A stretch of 64,000 bases of DNA from Streptomyces sp. NBC_00525. GTDB taxonomy: Bacteria; Actinomycetota; Actinomycetes; Streptomycetales; Streptomycetaceae. The stretch is taken from contig NZ_CP107834.1 of the NCBI RefSeq assembly GCF_036346595.1, positions 6,076,001 through 6,140,000 on the forward strand, given 5' to 3'. Position numbers and translations under genes: made by a program. This document shows positions 32,778-41,612 of this stretch, one piece after another. Position 1 is the first letter of the stretch. Every line of letters begins with the position of its first letter. The notes under the pieces were generated by a model. That model was given only the letters and a program-made list of their open reading frames with translations. It had not been told where the DNA came from and ran no database searches.

Positions 32778-34268
32778 TCAGCCGGTACGGTCCCCGCCGA
32801 GCAGCGGCCCGGCCGCCCGCTCCAGCACGGAGCCGATCCGGTCCCACGCCGTCAGATCCCGCTCCACCGCCTCCAGCAGGAGATCGGCGCCGGTGTCCCA
32901 GCCCGCCGCGACCGCCACCGCGTCCGCGCCGGTGGCCGCCGACGCCGCGAGCGCCGCTGCCCCGAGCGCCACCAGCTCCCCGGCGCCCGGCACGATCACC
33001 GGCCTTCCGGAGAGCCGCCGTACGGTCTCCACCCAGACGCGGCCCTGCGCGCCGCCGCCGATCAGCCGCAGCGGCCGGGCCGCCACCTCCGGATCGGCCG
33101 GGTCGAGCCCGCAGGCCCGCAGCAGCTCGTCGAGCGCCCGCAGCACGGTCACCACCGCGCCCTCGTAGGCGGCTCCGAGCAGTTGCCGCGGGGTGGTGTC
33201 GTGCCGCAGCCCGGTGAGGAGACCGGCGGCGGTGGGCAGGTCCGGGGTGCGCTCGCCGTCCAGGTAGGGCAGCAGCACCGCCTCGCCGCCCGGCTCCGCG
33301 TCGTCGCGGTCCAGGCCGAACAGGGCGGCGACCTTGTCCACGGCGAGCGTGCAGTTCAGGGTGCAGGCCAGCGGCAGATACGTACCGTCCGCCGCCGCGA
33401 ACCCGGAGAGCGCGGCGGAGGCCGGGCGGGTCCGGGACGCGGCGAAGACCGTGCCCGAGGTACCCAGGCTCAGCACCGGGTGGTCCAGCAGCCCGGCCCC
33501 GCCCAGGCCGAGCCCCACGGCGGCGCTCATGTTGTCCCCGGTGCCCGCCGCGACCGCGATCCCGGCGGGCAGCCCGAGCGCCTCGGCGGCCCGCTCCGTC
33601 AGCCCGCCGACGCGGGCCGCGCCGCTCGGCGCCACCTCGGGCAGCAGCGCCGCGTCCAGCCCGATCAGCTCCAGCAGCCCGGGGTCGTAGGCGCCGGTCG
33701 CGGTGGAGTACCAGCAGGTGCCCGACGCGTCGCCCGGATCGGTGACGGCCCGGCCGGAGAGCCGCTCGGTCAGGAAGTCGTGGGGCAGGCGCACGGCGGC
33801 GGCCGCCCGCGCGGTCTCCGGCTCGTTCTCCCGCAGCCACTGCCACTTCGACGCGGTCATCGCGGCCACCGGGACGGACCCGGTGCGCGCCGTCCAGGCG
33901 TCGGCGCCGCCGAGCGCGGCGGTCAGGGCGGCGGCCTGCGGGGCGGACCGGGTGTCGTTCCACAGCAGGGCCGGGCGCAGCGGACGGCCCTGCGCGTCCA
34001 GGACGACCAGACCGTGCTGCTGGCCCGCGACCGCGATGCCCACCACGTCGGCCGGGGCGGCGCCGGACTCCTTCAGCCCGGCGGCGACCGCGTCGCACAG
34101 GGCCCGCCACCAGACCTCGGGGTCGCTCTCGCGCGCCCCGCCCTCGCCGGTGACCACGTGCGGGGCGCGGCCTACGGCGAGCAGCCGGCCGGTGGCGGTG
34201 TCGACGAACGCCGCCTTGGTGGACTGGGTGGAGCTGTCCACACCGATGACGACGGTATGCGGCGGCAT
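32778..34268 (-). CDS. xylB: Xylulokinase
   Basis: A 496-residue FGGY-family sugar kinase that makes xylulose-5-phosphate from xylulose and ATP. The N-terminal phosphate loop is VIGVDSSTQSTKAAF, with substrate motif AVAGQQHGLVVLD and catalytic Asp in AAGTGDNMSAAVG. The C-terminal FGGY signature region includes RLIGGGAQGRVWVE. The ATG at 34268 is preferred over one at 34280 because GAGGT lies six bases before it. It is divergent from xylA across a shared 229-bp control region. It completes xylose breakdown after xylA. Confidence 0.94.
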   Translation of the reverse strand: MPPHTVVIGVDSSTQSTKAAFVDTATGRLLAVGRAPHVVTGEGGARESDPEVWWRALCDAVAAGLKESGAAPADVVGIAVAGQQHGLVVLDAQGRPLRPALLWNDTRSAPQAAALTAALGGADAWTARTGSVPVAAMTASKWQWLRENEPETARAAAAVRLPHDFLTERLSGRAVTDPGDASGTCWYSTATGAYDPGLLELIGLDAALLPEVAPSGAARVGGLTERAAEALGLPAGIAVAAGTGDNMSAAVGLGLGGAGLLDHPVLSLGTSGTVFAASRTRPASAALSGFAAADGTYLPLACTLNCTLAVDKVAALFGLDRDDAEPGGEAVLLPYLDGERTPDLPTAAGLLTGLRHDTTPRQLLGAAYEGAVVTVLRALDELLRACGLDPADPEVAARPLRLIGGGAQGRVWVETVRRLSGRPVIVPGAGELVALGAAALAASAATGADAVAVAAGWDTGADLLLEAVERDLTAWDRIGSVLERAAGPLLGGDRTG

Positions 34269-34286
34269 GGCTGACCTCATTCACTG

Positions 34287-34318
34287 ACGTATTTGATCGT
34301 GTGGAAAACAAATTACGT
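34287..34318. promoter_or_regulatory. Probable ROK regulator operator between xylB and xylA
   Basis: ACGTATTTG (34287-34295) and CAAATTACGT (34309-34318) form an inverted repeat; TGATCG is also repeated at 34294 and 34318. ACTGACGTA (34283-34291) recurs, inverted, in the promoter of the ROK gene at 37000. A second A+T-rich stretch follows at 34415-34450 close to xylA. Confidence 0.6.
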
Positions 34319-34497
34319 GATCGAACCGCTCCGGAACAGGGGAGGTTCCTCCTTCGTGTCCGGTGTGCGGGAAGGTTCCGGGTCTCGGGGCTTTACGTCG
34401 CACGGGCTGTCCGTGCATGATTAGTCATGACAGTGAACAAATTGAGGTTCGACCGCCCGACCGGCTGCGGACCCCTGGCCCCGAAGGCGGCACCACC

Positions 34498-35667
34498 ATG
34501 ACGGAACGCTTCGCACCGACCCCCGAGGACAAGTTCACCTTCGGTCTGTGGACCGTGGGCTGGCAGGGCCGCGACCCCTTCGGCGACGCCACGCGCACCG
34601 CGATCGACCCGGTCGACTCCGTCAAGCGCCTCGCCGAGCTCGGCGCGTACGGCGTGACCTTCCACGACGACGACCTGATCCCGTTCGGCTCCTCGGACAC
34701 CGAGCGCGAGGCCGTCGTCAAGCGCTTCCGCCAGGCGCTCGACACGGCCGGACTGGTCGTCCCCATGGCCACGACCAACCTCTTCACGCACCCCGTCTTC
34801 AAGGACGGCGCCTTCACCGCCAACGACCGCGACGTCCGCCGCTACGCCCTGCGCAAGACCATGCGCAACATCGACCTCGCCGTCGAGCTGGGCGCCACCA
34901 CCTACGTCGCCTGGGGCGGCCGGGAAGGCTCCGAGTCCGGCGCCGCCAAGGACGTCCGGGTCGCGCTCGACCGCATGAAGGAGGCGTTCGACCTGCTGGG
35001 CGACTACGTCACCGAGCAGGGCTACGACCTGAAGTTCGCCATCGAGCCCAAGCCCAACGAGCCGCGCGGCGACATCCTCCTGCCCACCATCGGCCACGCC
35101 CTCGCCTTCATCGAGCGCCTGGAGCGCCCCGAGCTGGTCGGCGTCAACCCGGAGGTCGGGCACGAGCAGATGGCCGGCCTCAACTTCCCGCACGGCATCG
35201 CGCAGGCCCTGTGGGCGGGCAAGCTCTTCCACATCGACCTCAACGGCCAGTCCGGCATCAAGTACGACCAGGACCTGCGCTTCGGCGCCGGCGACCTGCG
35301 CCAGGCGTTCTGGCTGGTCGACCTGCTGGAGAGCTCCGACTACACCGGCCCGCGCCACTTCGACTTCAAGCCTCCGCGCACCGAGGACTACGACGGCGTC
35401 TGGGCCTCCGCCGCCGGCTGCATGCGCAACTACCTCATCCTCAAGGAGCGCGCCGCCGCCTTCCGCGCCGACCCGGCCGTCCGGGAGGCCCTGCGCGCCG
35501 CCCGTCTCGACGAGCTGGCGCAGCGCACCGCCGAGGACGGCGTGGCCGGCCTGCTCGCCGACCGCTCCGCCTTCGAGGAGTTCGACGTGGACGCGGCCGC
35601 CGCGCGCGGCATGGCGTTCGAGGTCCTGGACCAGCTCGCGATGGACCACCTGCTCGGCGTCCGCTGA
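34498..35667 (+). CDS. xylA: Xylose isomerase
   Basis: A 389-residue class I xylose isomerase, the usual Streptomyces length (~388). It converts D-xylose to D-xylulose (and glucose to fructose) with two divalent metals. Visible active-site elements are His56 and Asp59 in [12 protein letters not shown], the metal-site segment [22 protein letters not shown], and [15 protein letters not shown]. The frame is open to 34363, but the ATG at 34498 matches the family start. The gene is divergent from xylB and followed by a strong terminator shared with the ROK gene. Confidence 0.97.
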   Translation: MTERFAPTPEDKFTFGLWTVGWQGRDPFGDATRTAIDPVDSVKRLAELGAYGVTFHDDDLIPFGSSDTEREAVVKRFRQALDTAGLVVPMATTNLFTHPVFKDGAFTANDRDVRRYALRKTMRNIDLAVELGATTYVAWGGREGSESGAAKDVRVALDRMKEAFDLLGDYVTEQGYDLKFAIEPKPNEPRGDILLPTIGHALAFIERLERPELVGVNPEVGHEQMAGLNFPHGIAQALWAGKLFHIDLNGQSGIKYDQDLRFGAGDLRQAFWLVDLLESSDYTGPRHFDFKPPRTEDYDGVWASAAGCMRNYLILKERAAAFRADPAVREALRAARLDELAQRTAEDGVAGLLADRSAFEEFDVDAAAARGMAFEVLDQLAMDHLLGVR

Positions 35668-35683
35668 CCCGGCGGCGCACCGG

Positions 35684-35720
35684 GGGAGGGGGCGGACGCA
35701 CGACGCGTCCGCCCCCTCCC
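35684..35720. terminator. Strong bidirectional terminator between xylA and the ROK gene
   Basis: GGGAGGGGGCGGACGC (35684-35699) pairs perfectly over 16 bp with GCGTCCGCCCCCTCCC (35705-35720), with a 5-base loop. It is followed by GCGTTT on the xylA strand. Confidence 0.92.
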
Positions 35721-35734
35721 GCGTTTCGCGGCTC

Positions 35735-36973
35735 TCAGGCCATCGCCGGACGCGCGTACGCCACCGGGTCGGCCAGCACGTCCGTCATGACCAGCGCCGC
35801 CGCGCCCCGCGCCGCGTCCCCCGCCACCGACGACGCGCGCAGCCGGCCCCCGCCGGGCGACCAGAGCCCGGACACCACCCGGCCCAGCTCCTCACCGGCG
35901 GGCGGCGACAGCCACGGCATCAGGTTCCGGTAGATCCCGCCGAGCACCACCGCGTCCGGGTCCAGCAGATTGACCGCCCCCGACAGCACCCGGCCCAGCA
36001 TCCGGCCGGCCTCCGCGACCGCCGCGACGGCCCGCTCGTCGCCCGCCCGGACCCGCTTCTCCAGCTCCGTGACGGCCAGACCGCCGGCCCCGTCGATCCC
36101 GGCCGCCCGCAGCAGCGCCGCCTGTCCCGCGTACTGCTCCAGGCAGCCGCGCGAACCGCACCGGCACCGGGGCCCCTGCGCGTCCACCACGACGTGCCCG
36201 ATCTCACCCGCGAAGCCGTGCGCCCCGCGCAGCAGCTCGCCGTCGATGACGACCGCACCGCCCACGCCGATCTCGCCCGTGAGGTACAGGAAGGTGCGGA
36301 TGCGTTCCAGGCCGCCGAACCACAGCTCGGCCAGGGCCGCGAGGTTCGCCTCGTTCTCCGAGCGGACCGGCAGCGCCGGGTGGCCCGGATGCTCGGCGGT
36401 CAGCGCGGCGGCGAACAGCTCCTCGGCCGGCACCTGGTTCCAGCCCAGGTTCGGCGCCTGGCGGACCGCGCCGCCGGAGACCAGGCCCGGCAGCGCCAGG
36501 GCCACACCGACCGGGTACAGCTCCTGCTCCCGCGCCGAGTCCAGGGTGCGCGCGGCGATCCGGGCCGCCCGCGCCAGAACCTCGGCGGGCGGGGTGCCCC
36601 GGTTGTCCAGGTGTTCGGTGAGCCGGACCCGGCCGGTGCCGGCCAGGTCCACGACGCACACCGAGACGTAGTCGATGTTGACCTCGACCCCGAGCCCGGC
36701 CGGTCCGGTGCGGGCCGTCTTCAGCGCGGTGCCGGGACGGCCGGCCTGACCGCTGAACGTCTTGCCGGACTCGGTCAGGAAGCCGCTCTCCAGCAGCTGC
36801 TCGACCAGCGAGGACACGGCGGCACGGGTCAGCCCCACGCGTGCGGCGACCCCGGCCCGGGTCGCCTCCCCCTCGCCCTCGTCGCGGACGGCCCGCAGCA
36901 CGAGGCTCAGATTGCTGCGCCGGACGGTGTCCTTGTCGGCCTTGGGCCCCAGCGGTGTGAGGTTGCTCTTCAT
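35735..36973 (-). CDS. ROK family transcriptional regulator, probable xylose repressor
   Basis: A 412-residue ROK protein: an N-terminal winged helix (~18-80, RSNLSLVLRAVRDEG, then AAVSSLVEQLLESGFL) and a sugar-kinase-like ROK domain with GEIGVGGAVV, GEIGHVVVD and the zinc-binding CRCGSRGCLEQYAG. Proteins of this type (XylR, NagC) repress sugar genes and let go on binding the sugar. It is convergent with xylA, and a word of its own promoter, ACTGACGTA, recurs at the xylB/xylA control region. It is therefore the likely regulator of xylA, xylB and itself; this is inference. AGGACC lies before the ATG. Confidence 0.9.
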   Translation of the reverse strand: MKSNLTPLGPKADKDTVRRSNLSLVLRAVRDEGEGEATRAGVAARVGLTRAAVSSLVEQLLESGFLTESGKTFSGQAGRPGTALKTARTGPAGLGVEVNIDYVSVCVVDLAGTGRVRLTEHLDNRGTPPAEVLARAARIAARTLDSAREQELYPVGVALALPGLVSGGAVRQAPNLGWNQVPAEELFAAALTAEHPGHPALPVRSENEANLAALAELWFGGLERIRTFLYLTGEIGVGGAVVIDGELLRGAHGFAGEIGHVVVDAQGPRCRCGSRGCLEQYAGQAALLRAAGIDGAGGLAVTELEKRVRAGDERAVAAVAEAGRMLGRVLSGAVNLLDPDAVVLGGIYRNLMPWLSPPAGEELGRVVSGLWSPGGGRLRASSVAGDAARGAAALVMTDVLADPVAYARPAMA

Positions 36974-36996
36974 ATCGGTCCTGAGCCTATGCGATT

Positions 36997-37012
36997 CCGT
37001 ACGTCAGTACGG
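36997..37012. promoter_or_regulatory. Palindrome in the ROK gene promoter
   Basis: CCGTAC-GTCA-GTACGG, a perfect 6-bp inverted repeat with a 4-base centre, 23 bp upstream of the ROK start codon. The minus strand contains ACTGACGTA, the word also found upstream of xylB. Confidence 0.6.
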
Positions 37013-37027
37013 TCCCGATCCGGGCAA

Positions 37028-37057
37028 ACCGGGCCCCGCCGCGCGACGGGGCCCGGT
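37028..37057 (-). terminator. Hairpin terminator after the DUF305 gene
   Basis: ACCGGGCCCCG (37028-37038) pairs perfectly with CGGGGCCCGGT (37047-37057) around an 8-base loop, directly past the DUF305 stop codon and upstream of the ROK promoter. Confidence 0.8.
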
Positions 37058-37063
37058 CCCGTC

Positions 37064-37714
37064 TCAGGAGGCGGACGCCCCCCGCTCCTTGAGCATGTCC
37101 GCCATGAGCGCGATCTCCGACTGCTGGCCCCGGACCATGCCGTCGGCCAGGTTCCGGATCTCCTCGGTCCCCGCCGACGAGGCCGCCGCGGCCGCCATGT
37201 CGGCACCGGCCTTGTGGTGGGCGGTCATCAGCCGGAGGAAGAGCACCTCCGCCTTTCTGCCCTCGGCCTTGCGCAGGGCGTCCAGCTGGGCGTCGGTCGC
37301 CATGCCGGGCATCAGCGCCCCGTCACCGCCGGGGGTGAAGGTGTGCCCCATCCACGCCATCGGCGCTCCGGGGGAACTCTTGGCCCGCCCCCACATCTCC
37401 AGCCACCCGAGCAGCATGCCGCGCTGATTGGCCTGGGTGTTGATGATGTCGAACGCGAGCCGGCGCACTGCCTCGTCCGAGGTGCGGTCCCGGACGATGA
37501 ACGACATCTCGACCGCCTGCTGGTGGTGGACCGCCATGTCGCGCGCGAACCCCACATCGGCCGAGGACTCCGCCGGTGCGGACGCCGCGGCGGACGCGGC
37601 GGGCGCCGACGTCGAGGGCCGGGCGAGCGTCAGCGCGATGAGCACCAGCGCCAGCAGCAGTACGGCACCGCCGGCCAGCAGCAGGAGCCGCGAGGTGCGG
37701 GGGGCGGACGTCAC
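37064..37714 (-). CDS. DUF305 family exported protein
   Basis: A 216-residue protein with an N-terminal membrane anchor or signal (LLLLAGGAVLLLALVLIALTLA, ~9-30), an Ala/Ser/Pro linker, and a DUF305 four-helix domain of the ferritin-like type. The paired motifs MAVHHQQAVEM and MTAHHKAGADM are the family hallmark; the His and Met residues suggest metal, often copper, binding. It is made with the DUF3105 protein upstream (ATGA overlap), a common pairing in actinomycetes. It probably faces the outside of the membrane. Function is not established. Confidence 0.9.
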   Translation of the reverse strand: MTSAPRTSRLLLLAGGAVLLLALVLIALTLARPSTSAPAASAAASAPAESSADVGFARDMAVHHQQAVEMSFIVRDRTSDEAVRRLAFDIINTQANQRGMLLGWLEMWGRAKSSPGAPMAWMGHTFTPGGDGALMPGMATDAQLDALRKAEGRKAEVLFLRLMTAHHKAGADMAAAAASSAGTEEIRNLADGMVRGQQSEIALMADMLKERGASAS

Positions 37715-38361
37715 TTGGCGATCCCTCCCGTGCAGGCGGCGCCCGGCTCGGGGGTCTGCGCGCCCTGCACGTACTTGGTGAAGAACTGCGCCACCCGCGG
37801 GTCGTCGGCGCTCTTGACGGTGAGCTGCTTGCCCCAGGCGCTGAGCATCAGCGGTGCCGCCTGGTCCTCGATCGGGCTCATCAGAGAGTAGGGCGTGGAC
37901 GCGACGCGCTCGTTCAGCTTCTTCACATCGGCGGGCTTCGCCTTGCCGGTGTACGTCACCCAGACCGCGCCGTGCTCCAGCGAGTGGACGGCGTTCTCCT
38001 TCGGTATCGCCTCGGTGTACACATCACCGTTGCAGTTCATCCACACCGGGTTGTGGTCGCCGCCGACCGGCGGGTTCATCGGGTAGTCGACGGTCTTCTC
38101 GACATGGTTCTGGGTGAGCTTGTCCCAGCTCTTCTCGCCGTCCACGTCCGACGCCACCACGGCGGCCTCCTCCTTGTCCTGCTCGTCGGCGGCGTTCATC
38201 AGATAGCCGCCGCCGGCGACGAGGCCGACGACCGCCAGGACGCTGGCCCCGATGGTGAGGATGCGGGCGCGGCGCTCGCGGGCGCGCTCCTGGCGGCGGG
38301 CCTCCTCCAGCTTGGCGCGGCGGGCGGCGGCGTTGTTCTTCTTGTTCTCGGCGGAAGCCAT
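37711..38361 (-). CDS. DUF3105 family membrane protein
   Basis: A 216-residue protein. Residues 1-32 are very rich in Lys/Arg/Glu/Ala and probably form a cytoplasmic helix. One membrane segment (~34-55, ILTIGASVLAVVGLVAGGGYL) leads to an outer DUF3105 domain with the conserved PPVGGDHNPVWMNCNGDVY and HSLEHGAVWVTY. Conserved His and Cys suggest metal binding. Its stop overlaps the DUF305 start by 4 bp. The pair probably works together, perhaps in metal handling, but no function is proven. Confidence 0.9.
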   Translation of the reverse strand: MASAENKKNNAAARRAKLEEARRQERARERRARILTIGASVLAVVGLVAGGGYLMNAADEQDKEEAAVVASDVDGEKSWDKLTQNHVEKTVDYPMNPPVGGDHNPVWMNCNGDVYTEAIPKENAVHSLEHGAVWVTYTGKAKPADVKKLNERVASTPYSLMSPIEDQAAPLMLSAWGKQLTVKSADDPRVAQFFTKYVQGAQTPEPGAACTGGIAK

Positions 38362-38457
38362 GACGGGGTCCTTCGGTTCAGCGGATCGGTGGGGGCACTG
38401 CGTACGGCATGGGGGAGCCGCCGCCCCGGAAACGGGTACGGGAGATCCCCGGCCGTC

Positions 38458-38874
38458 CTAGATCCGCTGAACCTGAAGGCGTAGGGGGTCCACCTCGCCG
38501 ACCGCGTCGTTCGAGGGGCCCCGGATCGACCGGCCGCCGGTCAGCGGCTGGGCCGGAAGCGTCGTCACGGCGGCCGAGGGCACCCCTGCCGGGGCCGGCT
38601 GGCCGGGCAGCAGGACGGGCGCCGAGGGCTTCGAGGTGCCGTGGCAGGAGTCGCCCACGCCCCGGCTGCCGGGGGAGTCGGCCACCACGGCGCGCACCCC
38701 GGAGAAGTCCGCCGGCGCGGCGGCCGACCAGACCCTGGGCTCGGGGCCCGGGTGGTGCCGGCCGGACTGCGGGGAGCAGCAGGCGGCGAGGGCCACCAGG
38801 ATGAACAGCCAGGCGAGCGCGGCCGGCGCACCGGTGCCGCGCAGCCCCTTCGCTCCCGCGCTCAGCCTGCTCAT
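38458..38874 (-). CDS. Putative small lipoprotein, unknown function
   Basis: A 138-residue protein with an n-region bearing Lys and Arg, hydrophobic stretch APAALAWLFILVALAAC and a lipobox-like LAAC (Cys32, then Cys33). The rest is a Pro/Ser/Ala-rich, weakly conserved-looking chain with no recognised domain and one further Cys. Start may be ATG 38874 or ATG 38883 (three residues longer); neither has a strong ribosome-binding site. It lies ~100 bp upstream of the DUF3105 gene on the same strand. The codon pattern supports a real gene. Confidence 0.55.
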   Translation of the reverse strand: MSRLSAGAKGLRGTGAPAALAWLFILVALAACCSPQSGRHHPGPEPRVWSAAAPADFSGVRAVVADSPGSRGVGDSCHGTSKPSAPVLLPGQPAPAGVPSAAVTTLPAQPLTGGRSIRGPSNDAVGEVDPLRLQVQRI

Positions 38875-39000
38875 GCCGCACATCGTACGTGGCGCGTTGA
38901 ACTTTCAAGCAGTGCGGGAGCGGACAGGCACGGGGCCGGTGAACCTGTGGATCGGCGGACGGAAGGTTCGATTTCGGCCATGGCGAGATAGTGTGCCCCG

Positions 39001-39825
39001 GTGACCACGCACTCGAACGTATCTGCGGGCTGGTATCCCGATCCGCACGGCGCCCCCCAGCTGCTGCGTTACTGGGACGGCTCCCGGTGGACCGACCACA
39101 CGCACCCGGCCGAGGGCGGCGGGGCCCCCGCGCGGCCGCAGGCCCCCGCGCAGGGGCAGGTGCCGCAGCAGCCGGCCGCCGTCCCGCCGCAGGGCGCCCC
39201 GCACCCGCAGGGCGGCGCTCCCGGCGGCGCGCTCTTCGAACAGCAGGTCCTGGTCGTGAACCAGAAGGCCAAGCTGATCGAGCTGACGAACGAGTACAGC
39301 GTCTTCGACCAGCACGGCACCACCATCGGGTCGGTCGTACAGGTCGGCCAGGGCGCCATGCGCAAGGTGCTGCGCTTCCTCACCAGCATCGACCAGTACC
39401 TCACCCACCGCCTCGAGATCCGCGACGCCCAGGGGCAGCCGCAACTGCTGCTGACCCGGCCGGCGAAGTTCATCAAGTCCCGGGTCGTCGTGCAGCGCCC
39501 CGACGGCCGGCCGGTCGGCGAGATCGTCCAGCAGAACGCCATCGGCAAGATCAACTTCGCCGTCATGGCCGGCGGGCAGCAGATCGGCGCCATCAAGGCC
39601 GAGAACTGGCGCGCCTGGAACTTCGCGATCGTGGACCACAACGACGCCGAGGTCGCCCGGATCACCAAGACCTGGGAGGGCCTCGCCAAGACGCTGTTCA
39701 CGACGGCGGACAACTACGTCCTCCAGATCCACTACCGGCTCCCCGAGCCGCTGCTGAGTCTGGTGGTGGCGGCCGCCCTGACCGTGGACACCGCGCTCAA
39801 GCAGGACGCCCGCGGCCTCGGCTGA
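39001..39825 (+). CDS. DUF2510 + scramblase/LURP-one-like protein
   Basis: A 274-residue protein in three parts. Residues ~9-35 form a DUF2510 unit (AGWYPDPHGAPQLLRYWDGS). Residues ~40-75 are a Pro/Gln/Ala linker. Residues ~78-270 form a tubby-like barrel of the phospholipid scramblase-related/LURP-one kind (FEQQVLVVNQKAKLIELTNEY, then RVVVQRPDGRPVGEIVQ, and a C-terminal hydrophobic helix LLSLVVAAALTVDTAL). Bacterial members have no settled role; membrane association is likely. The GTG at 39001 lacks a ribosome-binding site. TAGTGT six bases upstream could be a -10, giving a leaderless message. Confidence 0.8.
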   Translation: MTTHSNVSAGWYPDPHGAPQLLRYWDGSRWTDHTHPAEGGGAPARPQAPAQGQVPQQPAAVPPQGAPHPQGGAPGGALFEQQVLVVNQKAKLIELTNEYSVFDQHGTTIGSVVQVGQGAMRKVLRFLTSIDQYLTHRLEIRDAQGQPQLLLTRPAKFIKSRVVVQRPDGRPVGEIVQQNAIGKINFAVMAGGQQIGAIKAENWRAWNFAIVDHNDAEVARITKTWEGLAKTLFTTADNYVLQIHYRLPEPLLSLVVAAALTVDTALKQDARGLG

Positions 39826-39906
39826 CCCGCTCCGGGCCGCGCCGGTGCCGACGCGGGACCGGCCCGGACGGCCCGTCACGGGCGGCCCGTTCCGGCCAAG
39901 TGTTTT

Positions 39907-39923
39907 ACGGGTGTAATACCTGT
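39907..39923. promoter_or_regulatory. Probable MarR operator in the FUSC promoter
   Basis: ACGGGTGTAATACCTGT is a nearly perfect palindrome (one mismatched pair). It abuts TAACGT (39924-39929), a possible -10 six bases before the GTG start at 39936, so the transcript may be leaderless and repressed at this site by the MarR protein encoded by the second gene. Confidence 0.55.
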
Positions 39924-39935
39924 TAACGTGTATGG

Positions 39936-41612
39936 GTGAGTGAGACAACCGCCAGGTCCCGCAGGCCCGCCGTCCGCAAGCTGCCGCTGACCGGCCCGCT
40001 GCGCCTGGCCCGGCCCTCCGACATGTGGTTCAAGCCCGCCACCAGCGTGGTCGTGGCCACCGCGATACCCAACCTGGCGCTGCTCGCCGTCGACCGGCTC
40101 GACCTGGTGATGTACACGATGGCGGGCTCGCTCTGCGCGCTCTACGGCCACCACCTCCCCTACGCGCGCCGCGCCCGGACCGTCGCCGGTGTCGTCCTCG
40201 GCATGACCGCCGGGCTCGCCGCCGCCCTCGTCGTCGCCTCGCTCACCACGTCGACCGCCCTGCTCATCGCCGTCGGCGCGCTCCTGGCCGCCGGGCAGAA
40301 ACTGCTCTGCGACGCGACCCGCATCGGCCCGCCCGGACCGGTGATCCTCACCTTCGTCAGCTCCGCCGCCCTCTTCTCCCCCCAGACGCTCGCCCAGGTC
40401 CCCGGCCACCTCGCCCTGACCCTCGGCGCCGGGGCGGTCGCCTGGCTCGTCGCCGTCGTCGCCCCCGCCCTCGTCCGCCGCGACGGCCCCGAACGCCGCG
40501 CCACCGCCCGCGCCCTGGACGCCGCCGCCGCGCACGCCGCCGCCCCCGGCCACGCCACCCGGCGCGCCGCCGTCACCGCCGTCCACGCCGCCTGGCAGAC
40601 CCTCGTCGCGGCCGGCCGCCCCACCCCGGCCCGCCGCGCCCTGGAACGCCTGGTCGTCCACGCCGAGACCACCGCCCTGACCGCCGCGCCCGACCCCGCC
40701 GACGCCGGCCGGCTGCGCGCTTGGGCCCGGCAGACCCGCGCCCGCGGCCCCGTGCCCACCCCGCCGGCCACCACCGGCACCACCGCCGAACTCCTCGGCC
40801 TCGACACCGAACGCGCCGCCCGCACCGGACTCCCGCGCACCCTGACGCGCGCCCTCGCCCCCGGCTCCCCGCTGCTCCCGGTCGCCGCCCGTACCCTCGT
40901 CGGCTGTGCCCTGGCCGGATACGTCTGCTCCGCCGCGGGCGTCGGCCGCCCCTACTGGGCCATCGTCACGGCCGCCTCGCTCTACCAGGCCAACGTCACG
41001 CTCTCCTGGAACCGCACGCTCCAGCGCACCCTCGGCAACCTCATCGGCGTGCTCGTCTTCGCGGCCGTCCTGCCGGCCGCCCGGACCGCCCCGCTCGCCC
41101 TCATCGGCTTCTGCCTCCTCTTCGCGTTCGCCGCCGAGGCGCTGATCACCCGCAACTACTGGCTCGGCTCCGTCGCCGTGACCCCGATGGCCCTGCTCGT
41201 CCTGGAGTACGCGGGCACCCACCCGGCCGGCGAACTGATCGGCGACCGGGTCCTGGACACCGTCATCGGCGCCGCGGTCGGCTTCCTCGCCGCCGTCCTG
41301 GTCACCAACCGCCGTGCCACCGGCCGCGTCGAGCGCGCCCTCGCCGCCGCCGAGCACGCCCGCGACCACGCCGCGCGGACCCTCGCCGCACCCGAACCCG
41401 CCCCCGCCGCGCTGGACGCCGCCCGCCGCCGGCTCACCGGCTCCCTGGTCGAACTGCGCGAGGCCGACGACACCGCGGCCGGGGAGTGGTGGCAGCCGGA
41501 CCTGCCCCGGGAGGCGGTGCTCGCGGCCGAGCGGGACGGACACCGTACGCTCGCCGCGACAGCGAAACGGCAGGGGCTGCTCGTCCCCGCCCAGGAGAAC
41601 GGAGCGGTGTGA
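39936..41612 (+). CDS. FUSC family (fusaric acid resistance-like) membrane protein
   Basis: A 558-residue membrane protein with the FUSC layout: a first bundle of membrane helices (~35-180), a soluble Ala/Arg-rich region (~190-300), a second bundle (~305-435, with RPYWAIVTAASLYQANVTLSWNRTLQRTLGNLIGVL, the family's best conserved stretch) and a C-terminal helical tail. FUSC proteins are linked to export of aromatic acids and drugs. The GTG start has no ribosome-binding site. The TGA overlaps the start of the MarR gene, so transporter and regulator form one autoregulated operon. Confidence 0.88.
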   Translation: MSETTARSRRPAVRKLPLTGPLRLARPSDMWFKPATSVVVATAIPNLALLAVDRLDLVMYTMAGSLCALYGHHLPYARRARTVAGVVLGMTAGLAAALVVASLTTSTALLIAVGALLAAGQKLLCDATRIGPPGPVILTFVSSAALFSPQTLAQVPGHLALTLGAGAVAWLVAVVAPALVRRDGPERRATARALDAAAAHAAAPGHATRRAAVTAVHAAWQTLVAAGRPTPARRALERLVVHAETTALTAAPDPADAGRLRAWARQTRARGPVPTPPATTGTTAELLGLDTERAARTGLPRTLTRALAPGSPLLPVAARTLVGCALAGYVCSAAGVGRPYWAIVTAASLYQANVTLSWNRTLQRTLGNLIGVLVFAAVLPAARTAPLALIGFCLLFAFAAEALITRNYWLGSVAVTPMALLVLEYAGTHPAGELIGDRVLDTVIGAAVGFLAAVLVTNRRATGRVERALAAAEHARDHAARTLAAPEPAPAALDAARRRLTGSLVELREADDTAAGEWWQPDLPREAVLAAERDGHRTLAATAKRQGLLVPAQENGAV

